A DNA stretch of 64,000 nucleotides from Natronoglycomyces albus (lineage in GTDB: Bacteria > Actinomycetota > Actinomycetes > Mycobacteriales > Micromonosporaceae): assembly GCF_016925535.1 (NCBI RefSeq), contig NZ_CP070496.1, forward strand, positions 496,001 through 560,000, in the 5' to 3' direction. The notes under the pieces were generated by a model. That model was not told the origin of the DNA and did no database searches. It saw nothing but the letters and a program-made list of their open reading frames with translations. Every line of letters starts with the position of its first letter. Within the stretch, counting starts at the first letter, position 1. Made by a program: the position numbers and the translations under genes. Positions 59,656 through 64,000 of this stretch are shown piece by piece.

Positions 59656-60483
59656 CTAACACGTTCGCAGGTGGCGCCAGGGGCCCCATTCGCCGCCCGA
59701 ACCAGGCTGGTCGCCTCGAGTCCAGTAAGCGGCCTCCCACTCGGAGTTGTTGTAGGTAACGACGTCACCGCCGGTGTAGGTCACCGACGAAGCCCAGTTG
59801 GGGGCCTCGCAGTCGGTCGGGTCGGTGCCGCCGTTGTCGTCATCGTCATCGTCGTGGTCACCGAAGACGACGTCGGAGCAGGTGTAGAACGCTTCCGGTG
59901 AGTCGGTCCGCTGCCAGATGGAGTAGATGAGGTGGCGTCCGTCGCGAGCCGGGATGGTCGCGTCGAACCAGTAGGAGCCGCCCGAGAGTGTCGGGTTGGA
60001 AATGTGTCCGAACTTCTCCAGGTCATTCCAGTTCAGGGGGCTGTTGGGGTTCCAGCCTTCCTTGGTGATGAACAGCTCGAAGTAGCCCACGTGTGGAGCC
60101 GGGGCGCGGTACTCAAAGTTGTGGTGACCAGAGGTCATCTGGGTGGCAACCCAGTGAGTGCCGGTGTTGTCCAACGCCGAGTATTTGGATCGCCCGGCGC
60201 TACAGAGCTGGCCGTCGGGAATGATGGCCTGGTGGTTGCCTGCCGCGTTGGCTTGGTTGACCTCGTGCCAGTCATAGAGCGGCTGGGTGCCGTTTTGCTG
60301 GACTAGGTCGATACAGGCTTGCGACTGCGGGCGTTCGGGGCCCTCCAGGAAACAGTTATAGACGCGGCTGACAGGGTCGCTCATCGATCCGTGGGAATGT
60401 GCGGGTGCGGCGGCCAGGAGGCTGGCCCCCATGGCCGCGGCTGCGCCGACGCTTATGAGCGCGGCGAGTTTGCGTATACGCAT
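59656..60483 (-). CDS. Secreted chitin-active lytic polysaccharide monooxygenase (AA10) with CBM5/12
   Basis: Secreted copper enzyme of 275 aa that cleaves crystalline chitin (possibly cellulose) oxidatively. A Sec signal peptide ends APAHS before His31, which becomes the N-terminal copper-brace His; the second His is in APAPH (131), and SPEAFYTC supplies the axial Phe region. The catalytic domain runs to about 208. A seven-Asp linker (HDDDDDDNG) joins a C-terminal CBM5/12 chitin-binding module (WASSVTYTGGDVVTYNNSEW). ATG at 60483 follows AAGGAA. Extracellular, single gene. Confidence 0.93.
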   Translation of the reverse strand: MRIRKLAALISVGAAAAMGASLLAAAPAHSHGSMSDPVSRVYNCFLEGPERPQSQACIDLVQQNGTQPLYDWHEVNQANAAGNHQAIIPDGQLCSAGRSKYSALDNTGTHWVATQMTSGHHNFEYRAPAPHVGYFELFITKEGWNPNSPLNWNDLEKFGHISNPTLSGGSYWFDATIPARDGRHLIYSIWQRTDSPEAFYTCSDVVFGDHDDDDDDNGGTDPTDCEAPNWASSVTYTGGDVVTYNNSEWEAAYWTRGDQPGSGGEWGPWRHLRTC

Positions 60484-61172
60484 GATCGCGGTTCCTTGTC
60501 TTCAATTAGAGGGTGAATACGGGAGTATGAAGTTGGGGTCTCTATGCGGCGTCACCATCACAGCAACTCCAAGGGCTGACTTGTGGTCGTTGTGGACGAC
60601 CAGAGTTGCTGCGAGGCGTCTTCGCCTCCGGCTGAAGGTCTTTCCCGGCGCTTGAGCGGGTCAGCCTTGAATGTTCCGGACCCTTCGATGACGACTCGGT
60701 TGCGGATGTCAGGGTCCGCCAACCGGGCCGATACCCAGGTCTTGCTATGTCGCGGAACACAGCCGCCGTATTTACAAGAAACTTTAATAAATAATTAAGG
60801 CGTATGCAAGACCTTCGATGTCTTGAGTCGGAGGATTTTCGCACGTCACGACACACCAGACCCGTTGGGTCACACAGACAACAGGGGTGACGACGGGCAG
60901 GGGCGCAAGTTCCCATGGCGGCATCCGGTAGCCGCGTTCACAACGAGAGAGAAGATGTCCCGGAACGCTCAGAAGTGGCATTGTGCGAATCCAGTGCCAT
61001 CACAGTCCCGATAGGCGCGGTCTCGGTAGCCGAGGCGGTCCTGGCCGCAAAGCTGGCTCGGGCGAGACCGTTGAGGCAGGCACCGGGCCAACCCCGCCTC
61101 ACTCATCCCAGTGGAGAACACGCGAAACCCCGGCCAGTTGCCCGACCGGGGTTTGCGATACAAACGTGACTC
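60484..61172. other. 689-bp gap upstream of LPMO
   Basis: No gene supported. It carries the LPMO promoter region with a nested inverted repeat (60561-60611) and an AT-rich patch (60770-60800, AAACTTTAATAAATAATTAA) unlike its surroundings. Confidence 0.55.
60561..60611. promoter_or_regulatory. Nested inverted repeat upstream of LPMO
   Basis: CAGCAACTC (60561-60569) / GAGTTGCTG (60603-60611) enclose TGGTCGT (60584-60590) / ACGACCA (60596-60602). The TGGTC..GACCA core recalls the TGGTC-type repeats in streptomycete chitinase promoters, so an operator for chitin control is possible. It lies 80 bp upstream of the LPMO start. Confidence 0.45.
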
Positions 61173-62168
61173 CTAGAAGTCCTCGTCCAAGTCGACCTTG
61201 CCCTCAACTGCCACCTGGTAGGCGGTGGGGCGACGTTCGAAGAAGTTCGTCAACTCCTGCACGTCCTGCAACGCCATGAAGGGGAACGGGTTGGTCGAGC
61301 CGTAGATCTCCTTCATGCCCAAGCGCTTCAGCCGCTGGTCGGCCACATTCTCCAAGTACGACTTCATGTCCTTGTAGGTCATGCCCGGCATACCATCGCC
61401 GATGAGGTCGGCGGCGAACTGTAGCTCACACTCGACGGCCTCCTCCATCATCGAGCGCACATCGGCTTCCATCTTGGCGTCAAAGAGATCGGGCTCCTCT
61501 TCGCGCACGATGTCGACCACGCTAAAGGCGAAGTTCATGTGGCACGACTCGTCGCGGAAGACCCAGTTGGTGCCCGTGGCAAGCCCGTCAAGCAGTCCGC
61601 GCGACCGCAGCCAGTACACATAGGCGAAGGCCCCGTAGAAGAACAGGCCCTCGATACAACCGGCGAAACAGATCAAGTTCAGCAAAAAGGCGCGCCGGTC
61701 GTCCTTGGTCTTCAGCTCGTCGAGCTGGAAGGCCGAGTCGATCCATTTAAAACAGAAATCCGCCTTCTCCTTGATGGAGGGGATGTTCTCCACCGCCGCG
61801 AACGCCTTGACCCGGTCCTCGTGGTCGGGCAAGTACGTGTCCAGCAGCGTCAAATAGAACTGCACGTGCACGGCTTCCTCGAACAGCTGCCGGGACAGGT
61901 AGAGACGGCCCTCCGGAGAGTTGATGTGCTGATAGAGGTTGAGCACCAAGTTGTTGGCCACAATGGTGTCGCCGGTGGCGAAGAAGGCCACCAGCCGATT
62001 GATGAGGTGGCGCTCTTGCTCGGTGAACGAGGCCAAGTCCGTCAGGTCCGAAGCCAAGTCGACTTCCTCGACCGTCCAGGTGTTACGGATGGCCGCCCGG
62101 TACTGCTCGTAAAAGTCCGGGTACTTCATCGGCCGAAGTGTCAAGTCCATGCCTGGATCGAGAAGCAT
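61173..62168 (-). CDS. nrdB: Class I ribonucleotide reductase small subunit
   Basis: Radical-generating subunit of 331 aa for dNTP synthesis. Metal ligands Asp67 (ATGDTIV), Glu98 and His101 (FEEAVHVQFY) are present; Tyr105, four residues after that His, is the likely radical Tyr, so this is not the Phe-type class Ic. The second ligand set is in CIEGLFFYGAF and RDESCHMNF. ATG at 62168 follows AAAGGA. It lies 114 bp after nrdA in the same direction. Confidence 0.93.
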   Translation of the reverse strand: MLLDPGMDLTLRPMKYPDFYEQYRAAIRNTWTVEEVDLASDLTDLASFTEQERHLINRLVAFFATGDTIVANNLVLNLYQHINSPEGRLYLSRQLFEEAVHVQFYLTLLDTYLPDHEDRVKAFAAVENIPSIKEKADFCFKWIDSAFQLDELKTKDDRRAFLLNLICFAGCIEGLFFYGAFAYVYWLRSRGLLDGLATGTNWVFRDESCHMNFAFSVVDIVREEEPDLFDAKMEADVRSMMEEAVECELQFAADLIGDGMPGMTYKDMKSYLENVADQRLKRLGMKEIYGSTNPFPFMALQDVQELTNFFERRPTAYQVAVEGKVDLDEDF

Positions 62169-62282
62169 GCAAGTATCCTTTCACAGTGGAGAGAGGGTGG
62201 GCGCGTCTATGCGGATTGGGCGCCCACCCATTCTGGTGTCGAACCGCCGCAAGGCGGCCCTGGTGCCAGTGAGGAAAAAGCC

Positions 62283-64000
62283 CTACTGGCAGGCCTCACA
62301 CGACTCCGGGTTCTCTAGCGAACAGGCCAGCTCCTCTTCGGACTTCGCGACAGTGGCAGCGTCCTTGGCAGGCGCATCCGCGGACACGGTGGTCTGGTTG
62401 ATGCGAGTGGCCGGGCGCGAACGCAAGTAGTAGGTCGTCTTCAGTCCCTTACGCCATGCGTAGGCATACATCGACGAGAGCTTGCCGATCGTGGGCGTCG
62501 ACATGAACAGGTTCAGCGACTGTGCCTGGTCGATGAACGGGGTTCGCGCGGCCGCCAAGTCGATGAGCGACTTTTGCGGCAGTTCCCAAGCGGTGCGATA
62601 CAGCTGCTTAACATCGGCCGGGATGGACTCGATGCCCTGCACCGAACCCTCCGCCACGATCACGGCGCGTCGAACCTCCTCGTTCCACAGGCCCCGCTCC
62701 TTCAACTCATTGATCAGGTGGCGGTTGACCTGCATGAACTCTCCGGAAAGCGTCTCGCGCTTAAACACGTTCGACACCACCGGTTCGATGCACTCCGCGC
62801 AGCCAGCGATCGAGGCGATCGTCGCCGTGGGCGCGATGGCGATCATGAGCGAGTTGCGCAGACCAGTCTGGGCGATCTTGTCGCGCACCGCGTCCCAGCG
62901 GGACTTCCAGGTCACCGAGGCATCCGCGTAGTGGTCCAGATGCAGCACGCCATCGGCGGCGCGGGTTTGGTCAAAGTTGGAGTGAGACCCCAGCTCGGCG
63001 GCCAGGTCGGCTGAGGTCTCGTAAGCCGTCACCGCGATGGTCTCGGCGATTTGCGTCGAGAGTGTGAGCGCTTCGGGCGAGTCGAAAGGCAAACGCAGCT
63101 TGAAGAACACGTCTGCCAGCCCCATACAACCCAAACCAATTGGCCGCCACTTGCGGTTGGCCTTTTCGGCTTCGCCAGTGGGGTAGAAGGACAGGTCGAT
63201 GGTGCGGTCGAGGAACTTCACGGCCGTGCGCACCGTCTGCGAGAGGCGGTCGAGGTCCACGCCGCCGTCAACGACATGCTCGGCGAGGTTGATCGACCCG
63301 AGGTTGCACACGGCGGTCTCGGAGTCGTTGGTGACCTCAAGAATCTCGGTGCACAGGTTGGACAGGTGAATGACGTTTTCTTTGCGGGCCGTCTGGTTTG
63401 ACGTCCGGTTGGCCGTGTCGGAGAACGTCATCCAGCCGTTACCGGTCTGGGCGAGCGTGCGCATCATGCGCCCGTACAGCTCGCGGGCAGGGATGGTCTT
63501 CTTGGCCTTTCCAGCGGCCTCAGCGGCCCGATAGGCCTTCTCGAAGTCCTCGCCCCAGGAATCCACTAGCTCGGGGGTCTCCTTGGGGTCGAACAGCGAC
63601 CACGGCGCGTCTTCTTGCACGCGGCGCATGAACTCGTCCGGGACCCAGTTGGCGAGGTTGAGGTTGTGAGTGCGGCGGTCCTCAGAACCGGTGTTGTCGC
63701 GCAGTTCCAGGAACTCTTCGATGTCGGCGTGCCACGTGGCCAGGTAGACGCACGCGGCGCCCTTGCGGCGGCCACCTTGGTTGACCGCGGCGACGGAGGA
63801 ATCCAGCGTGCGCAGCCATGGCACGATGCCGTTGGAGTGGCCGTTGGTGCCCTTGATGAGCGAGCCGCGTGAGCGCACCCGCGACCAGGCGATGCCGATG
63901 CCCCCGGCGTACTTGGACAAACGCGCCACCTGGCTGTAACGCTCGTAGATCGAGTTCAGCTCATCTTGGGGGCTGTCCAGCAGGAAGCACGAGGACAGTT
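62283..64000 (-). CDS. nrdA: Class I ribonucleotide reductase large subunit, partial (N-terminus beyond window)
   Basis: The C-terminal 572 or so residues of the catalytic subunit; the frame is open to the window edge. Active-site residues are visible: LSSCFLLD (first redox Cys, at the edge), NLCTEI (radical Cys with Asn and Glu), and AVCNLGSINL (second redox Cys). The C-terminus ends SCEACQ, the mobile Cys pair re-reduced by thioredoxin-type donors. It reduces ribonucleoside diphosphates with nrdB. The N-terminal ATP-cone region is not in the window. Confidence 0.94.
   Translation of the reverse strand, partial: LSSCFLLDSPQDELNSIYERYSQVARLSKYAGGIGIAWSRVRSRGSLIKGTNGHSNGIVPWLRTLDSSVAAVNQGGRRKGAACVYLATWHADIEEFLELRDNTGSEDRRTHNLNLANWVPDEFMRRVQEDAPWSLFDPKETPELVDSWGEDFEKAYRAAEAAGKAKKTIPARELYGRMMRTLAQTGNGWMTFSDTANRTSNQTARKENVIHLSNLCTEILEVTNDSETAVCNLGSINLAEHVVDGGVDLDRLSQTVRTAVKFLDRTIDLSFYPTGEAEKANRKWRPIGLGCMGLADVFFKLRLPFDSPEALTLSTQIAETIAVTAYETSADLAAELGSHSNFDQTRAADGVLHLDHYADASVTWKSRWDAVRDKIAQTGLRNSLMIAIAPTATIASIAGCAECIEPVVSNVFKRETLSGEFMQVNRHLINELKERGLWNEEVRRAVIVAEGSVQGIESIPADVKQLYRTAWELPQKSLIDLAAARTPFIDQAQSLNLFMSTPTIGKLSSMYAYAWRKGLKTTYYLRSRPATRINQTTVSADAPAKDAATVAKSEEELACSLENPESCEACQ

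Noticed and set aside
60561-60611. DasR-binding site
   Set aside because: The core does not match the ACTGGTCTAGACCA-type consensus well enough to name the regulator.
1-64000. tRNA, rRNA, CRISPR arrays, prophage or intact insertion sequence
   Set aside because: No cloverleaf with a tRNA-like TTCGA arm, no regularly spaced repeats, and no intact transposase or integrase gene was found on either strand by reading.

Overview
The window is high-GC actinobacterial DNA. It has conservon-type signalling genes, GTG starts, a SARP/BTAD regulator, DUF397 and XRE/DUF5753 pairs, WXG100-like proteins, a Cys-free L36 behind a Zur-like box, and stem-only terminators with little or no U-tract. Gene content fits a filamentous actinomycete (Glycomycetaceae- or Micromonosporaceae-like), but genus is a guess. 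No tRNA, rRNA, CRISPR array, intact insertion sequence or replication origin was seen.

Layout. 0.2-5.2 kb (+) is a conservon: NIT/HAMP sensor kinase, roadblock/LC7 protein, DUF742 protein and small GTPase. A 40-bp perfect palindrome separates it from 5.4-7.5 kb (-), a second roadblock gene translationally coupled to a protein with an apparently inactive IS110-transposase-like N-domain and a C-terminal tail that matches the tail of the conservon kinase. 7.7-11.5 kb (-) holds an acidic protein, a two-TM protein with a repeated beta-domain, and a WXG100-like helical protein whose paralogue lies at 27.6-28.8 kb; a short relative lies at 29.3 kb. 11.7-15.8 kb is nucleoside salvage: deoC with two aldehyde-dehydrogenase-like genes (-), and upp (+). 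16-23 kb is accessory DNA: lipoprotein, GNAT protein with a sequestered ribosome-binding site, zinc-response genes, a DUF6883/DUF4926 pair broken by an in-frame stop, gene fragments, a three-gene operon, and XRE plus two tandem DUF397 genes. 22.9-26.9 kb is an imine reductase divergent from a SARP-NTPase-TPR regulator. 26.9-35.8 kb has lipoproteins, a peptide-type binding protein, and a DrrAB-like exporter divergent from a TetR regulator. 35.9-44.5 kb is mostly metabolism: phosphohexomutase, Ser/Thr kinase, B12-mutase large subunit, MFS transporter, quinone reductase. 44.6-58.3 kb looks like a cell-wall glycopolymer cluster: nucleotide-sugar dehydrogenase, four glycosyltransferases, an export ATPase with a very long disordered tail, and a CDP-alcohol phosphotransferase. 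58.7-64 kb holds a small membrane protein, a secreted chitin-type LPMO, and class I ribonucleotide reductase nrdB and nrdA (nrdA runs off the window).

Two small non-coding repeat families stand out. Repeat A (about 100 bp, ends GAGGCTTATGCAAAAG / CTTTTGCATAAGCCTC) occurs seven times and supplies the 3' ends of two genes. Repeat B is a 162-bp MITE-like element with about 23-bp inverted ends and TTA/TAA target duplications. It occurs twice in opposite orientation, once inside a repeat A copy. The most interesting hypothesis is a domesticated transposase fold recruited into roadblock/GTPase conservon signalling.
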